Source: Cephalothrix spiralis
Taxonomy: Eukaryota > Nemertea > Palaeonemertea > Archinemertea > Cephalotrichidae
Assembly (NCBI GenBank): GCA_032353305.1
Contig: JAUCNG010408804.1
Span: 1-10,333, forward strand
Direction: 5' to 3'
Length of the DNA stretch: 10,333 nt
Of the stretch, positions 1-7,170 are shown piece after piece (position 1 is the first letter of the stretch; every line of letters begins with the position of its first letter). A program made the translations under genes and the position numbers. The notes beneath the pieces were generated by a model. It was not told where the DNA came from, made no database searches, and was given only the letters and a program-made list of their open reading frames with translations.

Positions 1-719
1 TTTTTTCTTTATTTTTTAACATTAGTTTTAAAGGGATGCAAAAGTTTTATTAATTCTTTATGCTTGCTGCATGCAGCTACCACCTAATTCTCATGATTAT
101 TTTTAATTTGATTTTCCGTCAGTTCAATATCAATAATAATACAATTAACTGATTCAAAAGTCTACGACGTCATTTTAAGCAATATATTGTCTGTTGGGAC
201 TTCTAACTTAATCTTTATAGTAAAATCCACAATGTAGCCAAAAATCGAAACTAAATATTTGAATATTTAGTTGTTTTTTTCTAAATGAAAATAAATATTT
301 AAATATTTAGTTTTGCTTTTTGGCTACATTGTGGATTTTCTACTATTATCATTTAAGCACAGATTAATGTGCTAAACAACTATTATTAATTAACATAATC
401 TTATCTGAATTGAATAAACTCTCTGCTTGCAAAAATTATATAAATGTATTCCAAATTCTTTGTTTTTTTGTATGATATTTATTATTTGAATTTAATTTAA
501 ACTCAATTTATTTTAATAATAGATAAATTCAGGGGCCTCTGTGATGTGGCCCCTAATAAATTAAAATGTTACTTACGTATTTTTATAATGAATATTTTGA
601 TAACTTTTGACGTTGTTTTTTACTCATGATTATTAATGAAAATGTTTGACTTTGAATCAGTTAATTGTATTGTTTATGTCTTATAGTCTGATAGTTAACT
701 GTATCTTCTCTATCTTCAG
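1..719 (+). other. Intron (or 5' region) upstream of the first visible exon
   Basis: Very AT-rich sequence ending in a good 3' splice site at 719. I searched it for an exon encoding TM1 of MFSD8 (a hydrophobic stretch ending near a WPYL-type motif) and found none, so it is most likely part of the preceding intron. It contains the palindrome at 222-339. It also holds a 7-bp stem (AGGGGCC at 531-537 with GGCCCCT at 548-554) directly followed by AATAAA, which I do not interpret. Nothing else stands out. Confidence 0.7.
222..339. repeat. 118-bp palindromic foldback element (MITE-like)
   Basis: The 49-bp arm at 222-270 is the inverted complement of 291-339 with only about four mismatches, separated by a 20-nt spacer. 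The outer end AAAATCCACAATGTAGCC is perfect on both sides, and the inner parts carry the AAATATTT block twice. Such size and symmetry fit a small non-autonomous DNA transposon or a foldback hairpin. No clean target duplication could be fixed: the flanks ATAGT and CTACTAT suggest the inverted repeat continues with a 2-nt gap. It contains no protein. Confidence 0.85.
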
Positions 720-963
720 ATTGATCCTACATCAACTACCTCATTCCTCGGATGGGTTATTGCATCTTACAGTATTGCCCAATTCGTTGGGTCATTTTTC
801 TTTGGAATCTGGGCTGATAAAACAAAAAATCATAAAATACCTGTGATTACTGGTACCATTCTTAATATTGCTGGCGGTATTGTGTATGGTTATGTTCAAA
901 ATTTTCCCGCCCCAGAAAAAATGTACTTGATTGTGGCAAGGTCTTTAATGGGATTCGGTGCAG
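720..963 (+). CDS. MFSD8: MFSD8-like exon A: TM2, TM3, start of TM4
   Basis: This exon encodes residues 1-81 plus the first base of codon 82. The acceptor is a pyrimidine-rich stretch ending TCTATCTTCAG at 719, and the donor is GCAG|GTGAAT after 963. The incoming phase is 0 and the outgoing phase 1. It begins IDPTSTTSFLGWVIASYS, the segment following TM1 in CLN7 proteins. The cytoplasmic TM2-TM3 loop GIWADKTKNHK (residues 29-39) matches the MFS motif A pattern, with Asp33 and following Lys residues. Arg74 in VARSLMGFGAG is the TM4 (motif B-type) arginine. The frame starting at 720 has no initiator and opens directly in conserved sequence, so this is an internal exon and the gene's start is outside the window. 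Confidence 0.95.
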
Positions 964-3900
964 GTGAATATTTTTATGTATGAAACAAAAACCCAAATGT
1001 GTCCGAATTTGTTCCGCGGTTTTAGCAGAAAATAACCTTAACTTTTATGACTCAAATAGTAAAAGTGAACATACTGTTATTCAACCTACACAGGTTTACG
1101 TTAACTTTTGGCCTACAACCTTTAGACCCCTGTTTTTGGCCTTAAGTGCGGGCCTTAAGTGAAGTTAACTCCCATTAACCCAGATTAATCCTTATATTTT
1201 TGGATAGTTTGTGGAAATTTAGGTTCAAACTTTGTGACCACAGGGGCAAAATTAACATTTTTTTGAAAAAAATCTAAATTTGCCCTGGGCTCCTAAAAAT
1301 TGGGCAAACCCAATCGAAAATGGTATATTGTTGTTGTTCGACCCTTTTTGGAAACCTTAAAAAATTGGGAAAACTGGGGTTGTACGCCAAAATATCCATA
1401 AACCTGTGTACATGTATATATTTTTAGAAAGCTTATGGATATAAAAAGAAGGTTCTTAAACTAAATAAAATTGGTTACTATGGCAACAAAACTGTCAATA
1501 GTCTAGGGATTTTTCCAATTAATATGAATGAATGAACAACGCTCGTTTTTTAGCCACATCATTCATATTTTTAATTATTATCTTAAGGTTCCTTCTCCGC
1601 TGTGAGATCTTACGCCTCTCAAGCTTCATATGTCAGAGAAAGAACTGCTGTTATAGCCACAATTGGAATGTCACAGGCTCTTGGATTTATTATCGGCCCA
1701 GGTAAGTACATACAAAGGGCTGCTGTTTAAAGTTTATGCCTACAAACGGCGTCAGAAGTTTAACTAAATATTGCTAATGTAGTCGAATTTCTATCAAATT
1801 TGATACTTGAACGAGCATTTTCTATGTCGGTTTCCATAGATCGGATATTTTGGAACCTTTTACGTGAAACTGCCCATAAGTAATCATCATCATCATATTA
1901 TGTGCTGCACCACCGGAATCACATACCTGATCAGAAACAACTTTATGCAAATTTATATTGAATATGCTATGACCATGATGAGGTACTAAGATATGAATCC
2001 CATGTATTTTCAACATTTTGTTTCTGCAACATGTTCAGTGTCGCGTTTTTTAATAAAAAATTTGATAAAGTAATTTAAGATTTTTACTGATTACTTATTA
2101 TCGCAAAATGAATCCACAAGTGAATTAAAAGAGCGAAATATGGAACCGGCGCGTTTTAATAAAAAATTTGATAAAGTAATTTAAGATTTTTACTGATTAC
2201 TTATTATCGCAAAATGAATCCACAAGAGAATTCAAAGAGCGAAATATGGAACCGGAATCCAGTCTAAAATACAATCTGATTTATTCTTTTATCATTATAT
2301 TTCCAGTTATCCAGACAGCATTTGTACCATTGAAATTCCCAGGTCCTGTTGAGTCTGAATATTTACATTTTAATATGTACACTGCACCAGCCTTTTTCGC
2401 TGCAATATGCGGTATAGTAACAACAGTGATGCTAGTTGTTTCATTCAAGGAATTTAACGTCGCAGAGGAAGAGGCAAAAACTGGTAAATATTTTGATATA
2501 TAGGAGATTGTTTTATAAGATTTGGTTTGGCCTTCTCCTTCTATATAGGGCGTCAGATGACTGGCTCAAAAGACACAATGGTCCGCTTGCAGAGCATTTA
2601 CCCTTAGGCCTGTAGACCTATTCCGCACTGTAATCTATTTCTATACCGATTAGCAGTGGGATTTTTACACCGAAGGGAGGGACAGTGTCCCACTCCACGT
2701 ATTTAACCTGACCGAGCCACCAGTAAGCTATGCGCTAAGGAGCTTGGTTAATGTTCCACCCGATGGAAAGTGGTGTCGAGCCGGATCTCGAACCCGGGAC
2801 CTCCGGATTCACAGACCGTCGTTCTACCGCTTAACCACCGGCCGCATCTTTAGCTAAAAATAAATATTCGCGATCTATGAATTTAACATGGCATGGCCAA
2901 AGCCTTATATTTTTGTTTGTGCGAAGCATGTAACAATGTTTTTTAAAATGACAATTAGTGTCTTCTCAGCGTTAATGCCTTGCTCAGTTTTAATCGAAGC
3001 CTGAACCAAATATATTAAATAATACACCTGTAATGGGCTGGCAGACCAAACATAGCAACCACTAAAATATATCAAACCAAAAAATATATTTACTATAACT
3101 GAACCAAAATAATGTATTCTGGTTTTATAGATAGGTCTTTGCAAAACCTATTATCAGTTGAAATTCGACTGTATTTCCTATAATTTAGCTAATTAGGATT
3201 TTTAATTATATTCGAACCTAAAATTGAAATGTTCGCCCACGCTTTTCGGTGGTCGATGAATATGAAATTCCGGTTAATGAAATATCTACTACCCATTTAG
3301 AGAACTGGCCCAGCCTCAAAGGGGTTCTAAACGCACAGGAAACAAATTTTTTCCCTTTGAAAGATTTTTGGCTGTTGTTGCTGATGTTATAGACTTGGCT
3401 AGTTAAAAGCAGTAAAATTTTAGACACAATTTTCTTTAAAACTAAATTCATGTACCAGTTGATGAATTTATCTCTCTCATTTTCTAGGAAATACACAGAG
3501 CGATGACGAGGGATCAATCGACTGGGTCGCTTGGGTTGTCACTTTAATGGCATTCTTCGTCAGTATGCTGGTTTTTACACAATTTGAAACGTAAGTTAAA
3601 TACATGTAGATCTAATATACTGAGAGATGGTTTTATTTTAAATTAATAAAGCCCGGAAAAAGAAATATTTATTGGTGCATTTACGGTAGAAAGTTTCTAG
3701 CTCCGGTGTGTGATTCCGGTCTTGCATTTAATTTTGTCGAAAGTACACAATATGAGGATGATGAGAACTCAAAATGGAGGAAAATATTATGAAGGTTCAG
3801 ATATGATTGGGGGCGATTTGAAATGAGGCACGTTCGGGCATCGGAAAAAAGACTCTTATAATCGCTCTGGGTTTACTTAATTTTTATGTTATATGTTGAG

Positions 3901-6900
3901 GCATTTAACTTGTGATTTAGATTTCTGTTTTTGTTTTCAGAATCATGACTCCATTATCAATGAACATGTTTGACTGGACTGGTACACAGGCTACGTTATA
4001 CAATGGTATTATCTTAGCTGGTGTGTCAGTTATATCAACATCCGTATCCATCGCCATCCGATTTGTTTCTAACATGTAAGTATGAATTTAAAACGTGATA
4101 ATAACAAGATCTTATTACTTTACGATGTAATAATTGTAATAGATACAGACGGCCCGCTTGCTCGAGAATTTACACCTATGCCCTATATAATATAATTCTA
4201 TTTACCGATAAGAGTCGGGTGTACCCCGAAGGGAGAACAGCGTCCAACTCTCCGTATTTATACTGACTGAGCCACCCAGTATCCGTCTGTTTGATACTCC
4301 GAGGAGTATCGAACCTGGTTCCTCCGGAATGGAAGACTACCACTCTTTCTGGACGATCAGCGCTGAGGCATCGGAACTCTAAACGATTACATTTCTAAAC
4401 AGCGCGTTGACCCTCGTCTAACCCAACTATCGTGTCGAAATAAACTCCAAATTCCAACGCTTAATGGTGTTTTGGAAAAAATCACAAATTTACATAATAA
4501 ATGACGTTCTTATTTTTTGGAACCACACGTTCAAAGCTCTATTTACCAATTGAACAAAATCGGAGCAATTGATGTAGTCTGCGGAGATATGTGACGAATA
4601 AGAAAAAAGATCGGCCTTTGTTCTGTGACTTTGTGACTTTTTTTTACAAAATTGGAATTCGAGTTTTGCGACCTGATATTTAAATTCAGTGATTTGGGAT
4701 ATATTTTTGACACTTTTTCTAAGAAAATTCAGAAAAATGGCTTCGACGCCGCAAATTTTTTTGAAAATTACTTCGGGAAACTAGTTACTAGGTGCCGCTC
4801 GAGTGTTGCCTTTTGGGTGGCTCGGCCACGTTAAATTCGCCGAACAGTTCATCGGGGTAAACTTGGCTCTCGTCGGTATTTAGAAAATAGATTATGAGGC
4901 GCTGGGTATGCACGAATGGTGACAGGCATATACGAAAATGTATTTACCTTTGTGTATAAAACTCAGATATGTAGTCCAGTCTAGTCGTACTGTAGGACCT
5001 GCTGACGGAACTACTAGACTAAAGATGCATCTTTCTTTTGTAGTTTTTCACAGTACGTGATTTTGATAGTGAAGTATTCACGTAGCCCGTAGTACTATGT
5101 ATTAAAAAATCAATGTGTTTTGCCTTTATTAGTTTCAGTGACAGACAGATAATCGTTTTTGGTTTTACTTGTGTGTTAATTGGTTATATTGGAATATCTC
5201 CTTGGGGAACCGTTTTACCAGATATTAAACCTGCTGGTGAGTTTTTGAAATGTATACATTTTATATTGTTTGAACCTGTAGTGGGTCGCCCCCTGGACCG
5301 CCAATAAATGATTACTCAGTCAGTAGGTCTCTAAATAATACTAATGCATTGGTCATTATCATATCCATTTCTTAACCTGGAAAAAAACATCCTTGAAAAA
5401 TCAGGGAAGCAGAGAACAGAAAAAGAGTGGCCACTCTTTAATATGTTTATTTTAATTATTTTGTACAAAAAGTTAAACATTTACTTTCATTCATGCATAC
5501 ATGGTCTTAACTTGTATACATTTTTAATTTCCTTTATTTGTCTTATATTTGATAAGTCTATTATAATCCTAAATTTTATCATAATGTAAGCCGCTTTTTT
5601 GGATTCTTTGGATATGAATGCCATTTGCTTTTGCATTTGAGTTGAGAGAGGAACCTTTCAGGAAGTGTTTTATACAGATTTAGGATATTTTGATCTAAAT
5701 GTATTCGTTCTATGACCATGAAAATACGATTTTTAGATACTATCTATGATCTCAAAGCTTGTAATTCATTTCATAACTCTTAATTTAACGGTTTATGAAT
5801 TATTAAAAATTATGTTCCTTATGATTTGGCGACCATTTTGAATTTAAAGCCCCCCCCCCCTAAATAAGTTGTTTGGAATACATGTCTCTCAAATTATGAT
5901 TGTTTGATTTTCAGATATATCTCCGGATGCAATTTCAAATTTTACAACAATTTTACCCTTTTCAAATATGACAACTGCATTTGCTCAAAACTTAACCGTT
6001 GAACAAGTTGGATGTCCATCCAGCTATTCATGGTGTTATATTATTCCAAAAATTTTATTATGGCAATATCTGTTAGCATCGGTTGTGATGGTTTTGGGAT
6101 ATGCTACAGTAGCCGTCGTTATAGGGAGTTTGTATTCAAAAATTCTTGGACCCAGACCACAGGTGTGTTTTTATTAAATTTATTTCATTTAATCTAAAGT
6201 TTTAAAAACAGCCAACGTAAAACTGAATCTTTTCGGATTCTACTGCATAAATACGTATTGCTGTCCCACTGGTCTTTTAATAAAACCTAAAATCTTAATG
6301 AACCTTTCTTTTCACAACAGTGTCTAAAGGTCTGTGAACTATTCTGTTTTGATACAGTAAGAAGAAAAATATGAACAGTGACATAGAACCTGAACCTAAA
6401 CATGTGTTATAAGGTTTATTTAAAATATTAAATGTAATATGGGCTTGGTATCAAATATAAAGAAATTATTAGCTTAACGTATGTTCTTAGTCGCGGATGA
6501 TATTGGCCTTCGTTATATTAGGTGTTAATGAATATATTGAATACAGATAATTACCAAAACCCTAATATATTTATGGGGTTCCCAATATGCTGGCCCTTGA
6601 CTCATATCGCCGTCGCTCTGAACACAATTGAAGGTAGTGCTCCCGACCTATCTAATATAACTGCATCATGGGCTCCGTACTAAACTAATAATATATTTTC
6701 CTGCTCATTATACACTGTTTTGCTCCTTACTGTGTTTCGTTTGATGGTTTTTGGAGCCACCTAGTATATTATTTTCTCAGTCATATGATGTGGTCTAAAT
6801 TTTTAAAGATATGATAGATATTCTTACAAAAATTATTAATCCTAGGTGCATTAAAGTAGGTCTAACTTGATCGAATAATAACAATGATGATAGAATAATA

Positions 6901-7170
6901 TACTCTCGCATATTTTGCAAAATGTTTATCATTATTTGAATTTCTTTTCAGGGTGCCATGATGGGATTTTTAGTCGGAAGTGGCTGCACAGCTCGAGCTA
7001 TTGGGCCAATAGCTGTCAGTAATCTATACCAGATATATGGTCCAAGGGTTAATTTTCTTGGAAGTGCTGCGATTGTTTTTGTTATGATTGTTATAATTGG
7101 TGCAACATTTAAACGACTCGTGCCTTATAATACTAGAAACAGGGTAGATTTGTCAGGATCAGAGGCATAG
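720..7170 (+). CDS. MFSD8: MFSD8/CLN7-like lysosomal MFS membrane protein (eight exons, 5' partial)
   Basis: The coding sequence joins 720-963, 1588-1701, 2307-2483, 3488-3590, 3941-4075, 5133-5236, 5915-6162 and 6952-7170: 1344 nt, 447 residues plus TAG, with no internal stop or frameshift. Residues below are numbered from 720. Eleven of the usual twelve membrane segments are visible: TM2 ~9-31, TM3 ~40-60, TM4 ~68-91, TM5 ~102-125, TM6 ~143-166, TM7 ~191-211, TM8 ~232-254, TM9 ~262-282, TM10 ~338-362, TM11 ~378-400, TM12 ~408-428. Family hallmarks, recalled without a search, are IDPT...TSFLGWVIASYS at the start, SQALGFIIGP, FET-x3-PL, LYNGIILA and LYSKILGPRPQG. Human CLN7 is 518 residues; the missing ~65 are the N-terminus and TM1, upstream of this window. 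Known for the family: an endolysosomal membrane glycoprotein mutated in CLN7 Batten disease and reported to conduct chloride. That function is inferred here by homology only. Confidence 0.95.
964..1587 (+). other. Intron 1
   Basis: A 624-bp intron, GTGAAT to TTAAG, in phase 1. Half of it is the foldback element at 1087-1410. Near its 3' end, AATTAATATGAATGAATG (1518-1535) and CATTCATATTTTTAATT (1559-1575) form an imperfect inverted repeat just before the acceptor. No conserved reading frame is present. Confidence 0.88.
1087..1410. mobile_element. MITE with TA target duplication inside intron 1
   Basis: The left end CACAGGTTTACG...TTTTGGCCTACAACC (from 1089) matches the inverted complement of the right end, CACAGGTTTATGG...TTTTGGCGTACAACC (ending 1408). 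These are terminal inverted repeats of about 35 bp with a few mismatches. A TA lies immediately outside each end (1087-1088 and 1409-1410), the target duplication expected of Tc1/mariner-type elements. The 320-bp interior has no transposase frame, so the element is non-autonomous. An internal 11-mer, GGCCTTAAGTG, occurs twice in a row (about 1138-1160). Confidence 0.82.
1588..1701 (+). CDS. MFSD8: MFSD8-like exon B: end of TM4 and TM5 antiporter-type motif
   Basis: Encodes residues 82-119 (phase 1 in, phase 1 out). It opens GSFSAVRSY and continues with the charged loop VRERT. It ends with GMSQALGFIIGP, the TM5 motif C region (G-x8-GP) typical of MFS transporters and strongly conserved in CLN7. 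The donor is CCAG|GTAAGT. The acceptor is unusual, TATCTTAAG, with adenine instead of a pyrimidine before the AG. It was chosen because only this junction keeps the frame and restores GAGS...VRSY. An upstream TTTTTTAG ending at 1553 has a better tract, but using it would add 34 nt and shift the frame. Confidence 0.92.
1702..2306 (+). other. Intron 2
   Basis: A 605-bp phase-1 intron, GTAAGT to TTCCAG. Apart from the tandem duplication at 2042-2255 and a short run of ATC triplets near 1883, I see no gene or element. The minus-strand open frame around 1822-2016 has no protein-like features. Confidence 0.85.
2042..2255. repeat. Head-to-tail duplication of a ~107-bp unit
   Basis: Copy 1 (2042-2149) and copy 2 (2150-2255) both run from CGCGTTTT...AATAAAAAATTTGATAAAG to GAGCGAAATATGGAACCGG. 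They differ only by a T-run length change of two bases and two substitutions near the end (GTGAATTAAAA versus GAGAATTCAAA). Such near-identity means a recent duplication by slippage or unequal exchange. Copy 2 ends about 50 bp before exon C, and each copy contains TTTTTACTGATTAC, a branch-point-like motif, though it lies rather far from the acceptor. Confidence 0.95.
2307..2483 (+). CDS. MFSD8: MFSD8-like exon C: TM5-TM6 lumenal loop and TM6
   Basis: Encodes residues 120-178 (phase 1 in and out). The acceptor is ATATTTCCAG ending at 2306 and the donor ACTG|GTAAAT after 2483. The sequence finishes TM5 (VIQTAF), crosses a short loop containing FPGPVESEYLHFN, then gives TM6 from MYTAPAFFAAICGIV to VVSFKEF. 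The NMYTAP start of TM6 aligns with the human NMYTTP stretch as I recall it. The acidic tail VAEEEAK begins the long cytoplasmic loop between the two six-helix halves. The open frame upstream of 2307 is intronic read-through containing the tandem duplication, not coding sequence. Confidence 0.94.
2484..3487 (+). other. Intron 3
   Basis: A 1004-bp phase-1 intron, GTAAAT to TTCTAG. It carries the SINE at 2571-2845. The remaining ~640 bp up to exon D is AT-rich, with minus-strand open frames that show no recognisable protein; I take these as chance frames. Confidence 0.86.
2571..2845 (-). mobile_element. tRNA-derived SINE, antisense to the gene
   Basis: Read on the minus strand from 2845, the sequence starts with a tRNA-like head. 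TGGTTAAGCGG (plus-strand 2827-2837) resembles an RNA polymerase III A box, and GGTTCGAGATC (2784-2794) fits the B box. The head is followed by a body containing GTGGCTCGGTCAGGTTAAAT and a CCCTTCGG hairpin-like stretch. This body is shared with the copy at 4141-4378, so it is a repeat family and not a single pseudogene. The low-coordinate end is set where the two copies stop matching (CCGCTTGC near 2582-2590); the true 3' tail may extend to about 2545. No target duplication could be identified. Confidence 0.8.
3488..3590 (+). CDS. MFSD8: MFSD8-like exon D: central cytoplasmic loop and TM7
   Basis: Encodes residues 179-212 plus two bases of codon 213 (phase 1 in, phase 2 out). The acceptor is TTTTCTAG at 3487 and the donor GAAAC|GTAAGT. 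It holds the acidic loop NTQSDDEGSID and TM7 WVAWVVTLMAFFVSMLVF, and ends in TQFE before the split Thr. The FET motif formed across the junction is a conserved CLN7 signature at the end of TM7. The central loop is shorter than in human CLN7, where this stretch is longer and carries further polar residues. The antisense open frame over this exon lacks any recognisable protein character and is a shadow. Confidence 0.93.
3591..3940 (+). other. Intron 4
   Basis: A 350-bp phase-2 intron, GTAAGT to TTTTCAG, the shortest in the window. I see no repeat, RNA gene or coding sequence in it. Confidence 0.9.
3941..4075 (+). CDS. MFSD8: MFSD8-like exon E: TM7-TM8 loop and TM8
   Basis: Encodes the rest of codon 213 to residue 257 plus two bases of codon 258 (phase 2 in and out). 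The acceptor is TTTGTTTTCAG at 3940 and the donor AACAT|GTAAGT. The translation is IMTPLSMNMFDWTGTQATLY followed by NGIILAGVSVIS, with TM8 running to about residue 254. TPLxM-x-M, W-T and LYNGIILA are among the best conserved CLN7 stretches. Several human disease missense changes are reported in this region (recalled from the literature). No residue that would mark an obviously damaged protein is visible. Confidence 0.95.
4076..5132 (+). other. Intron 5
   Basis: A 1057-bp phase-2 intron, GTAAGT to TTATTAG. It carries the diverged SINE copy at 4141-4378. Further on there is an 8-bp stem, AGTCTAGT (4978-4985) with ACTAGACT (5013-5020), and a looser inverted pair GTACGTGA/TCACGTA near 5054-5085. 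The short plus-strand open frame near 4652-4834 has no family resemblance. The segment is otherwise unremarkable. Confidence 0.85.
4141..4378 (-). mobile_element. Second, more diverged copy of the same tRNA-derived SINE
   Basis: Minus-strand reading gives a B box-like GGTTCGATACTC (plus-strand 4304-4315). The body then contains GTGGCTCAGTCAGTATAAAT, CTCCCTTCGGGG and TTATCGGTAAATAGAA. These align in order with the copy at 2571-2845, down to the shared CCGCTTGC end near 4153-4161. The A box region is degenerate. GATACTCC/GGAGTATC next to the B box forms an 8-bp stem with a two-base loop. The head boundary is approximate. The divergence from the first copy shows independent, older insertion and not local duplication. 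Confidence 0.72.
5133..5236 (+). CDS. MFSD8: MFSD8-like exon F: TM9 (two possible 3' splice sites)
   Basis: Encodes residues 258-292 plus one base (phase 2 in, phase 1 out). The translation is FSDRQIIVFGFTCVLIGYIG then ISPWGTVLPDIKPA, with TM9 at ~262-282 followed by the start of the large lumenal loop. SPWG aligns with the human LPWG. The donor is GCTG|GTGAGT. Two AGs at 5131-5132 and 5137-5138 (TAGTTTCAG) could both serve as acceptor, and they differ by exactly six bases in frame. I chose the upstream one because it keeps the same spacing as human SKKIGER. The downstream one would delete Phe259-Ser260. Confidence 0.9.
5237..5914 (+). other. Intron 6
   Basis: A 678-bp phase-1 intron, GTGAGT to GATTTTCAG. 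It has an open frame of about 80 codons at 5344-5589 that looks like translated AT-rich sequence without domain features, and an 11-C homopolymer at 5850-5860. No element with clear ends was found. Confidence 0.86.
5915..6162 (+). CDS. MFSD8: MFSD8-like exon G: glycosylated lumenal loop and TM10
   Basis: Encodes residues 293-375 (phase 1 in, phase 0 out). The acceptor is TTTGATTTTCAG at 5914 and the donor CACAG|GTGTGT. Its first half is the large lumenal loop between TM9 and TM10. The loop has three N-glycosylation sequons: Asn301 (NFT), Asn310 (NMT) and Asn318 (NLT). Human CLN7 is known to be N-glycosylated in the same loop. The loop closes with GCPSSYSWC (Cys326, Cys333), matching a GC-x5-WC pattern in the family and plausibly a disulfide. 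TM10 (~338-362) leads into LYSKILGPRPQ, the strongest family signature in the window. Confidence 0.96.
6163..6951 (+). other. Intron 7
   Basis: A 789-bp phase-0 intron, GTGTGT to TTTTCAG. It is AT-rich, with no coding frame, tRNA or bounded repeat that I could support. Confidence 0.88.
6952..7170 (+). CDS. MFSD8: MFSD8-like exon H: TM11, TM12, C-terminus and stop
   Basis: Encodes residues 376-447 and TAG at 7168-7170. The acceptor is a long pyrimidine tract ending TTTCTTTTCAG at 6951. It opens GAMMGFLVGSGCTARAIGP: the Gly-rich TM11, with the Arg390 and GP pair conserved in CLN7 (human GSGARILGP). TM12 follows at ~408-428, then FKRLVPY and a short polar tail. The tail NTRNRVDLSGSEA is as short as in human CLN7, so the C-terminus looks complete. 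No tyrosine or dileucine sorting signal is evident in the tail; in human the dileucine signal is N-terminal, in the part not covered here. Confidence 0.95.
   Translation, partial: GAMMGFLVGSGCTARAIGPIAVSNLYQIYGPRVNFLGSAAIVFVMIVIIGATFKRLVPYNTRNRVDLSGSEA

Noticed and set aside
646-846. Plus-strand open frame starting upstream of exon A
   Set aside because: It crosses the acceptor at 719 and reads exon A in a different frame from the conserved CLN7 frame.
1551-1587. Upstream AG at 1552-1553 as exon B acceptor
   Set aside because: Using it would add 34 nt, break the phase and lose the GAGS-VRSY continuity.
2762-2845. A functional tRNA gene on the minus strand
   Set aside because: A and B box-like motifs are present, but the acceptor arms do not pair convincingly, and the sequence runs into a body shared with a second repeat copy. 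It is a SINE head.
3218-3517. 99-codon open frame on the minus strand
   Set aside because: It overlaps exon D of the MFSD8-like gene on the opposite strand, has no recognisable domain, and AT-rich introns yield frames of this length by chance.
4978-5020. Hairpin AGTCTAGT/ACTAGACT in intron 5
   Set aside because: An 8-bp stem with a 27-nt loop is expected by chance in a 10-kb AT-rich window; nothing else marks it as an RNA gene.
5344-5589. Open frame of 81 codons within intron 6
   Set aside because: Its composition (Ile, Leu, Phe, Tyr, Asn, Lys) is what translated AT-rich DNA gives, and it lies between two well-supported splice sites. The hydrophobic stretch is not evidence of a membrane gene.
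6012-6197. Second forward open frame over exon G
   Set aside because: It is a frame shadow; the alternative frame carries the LYSKILGPRPQ signature.
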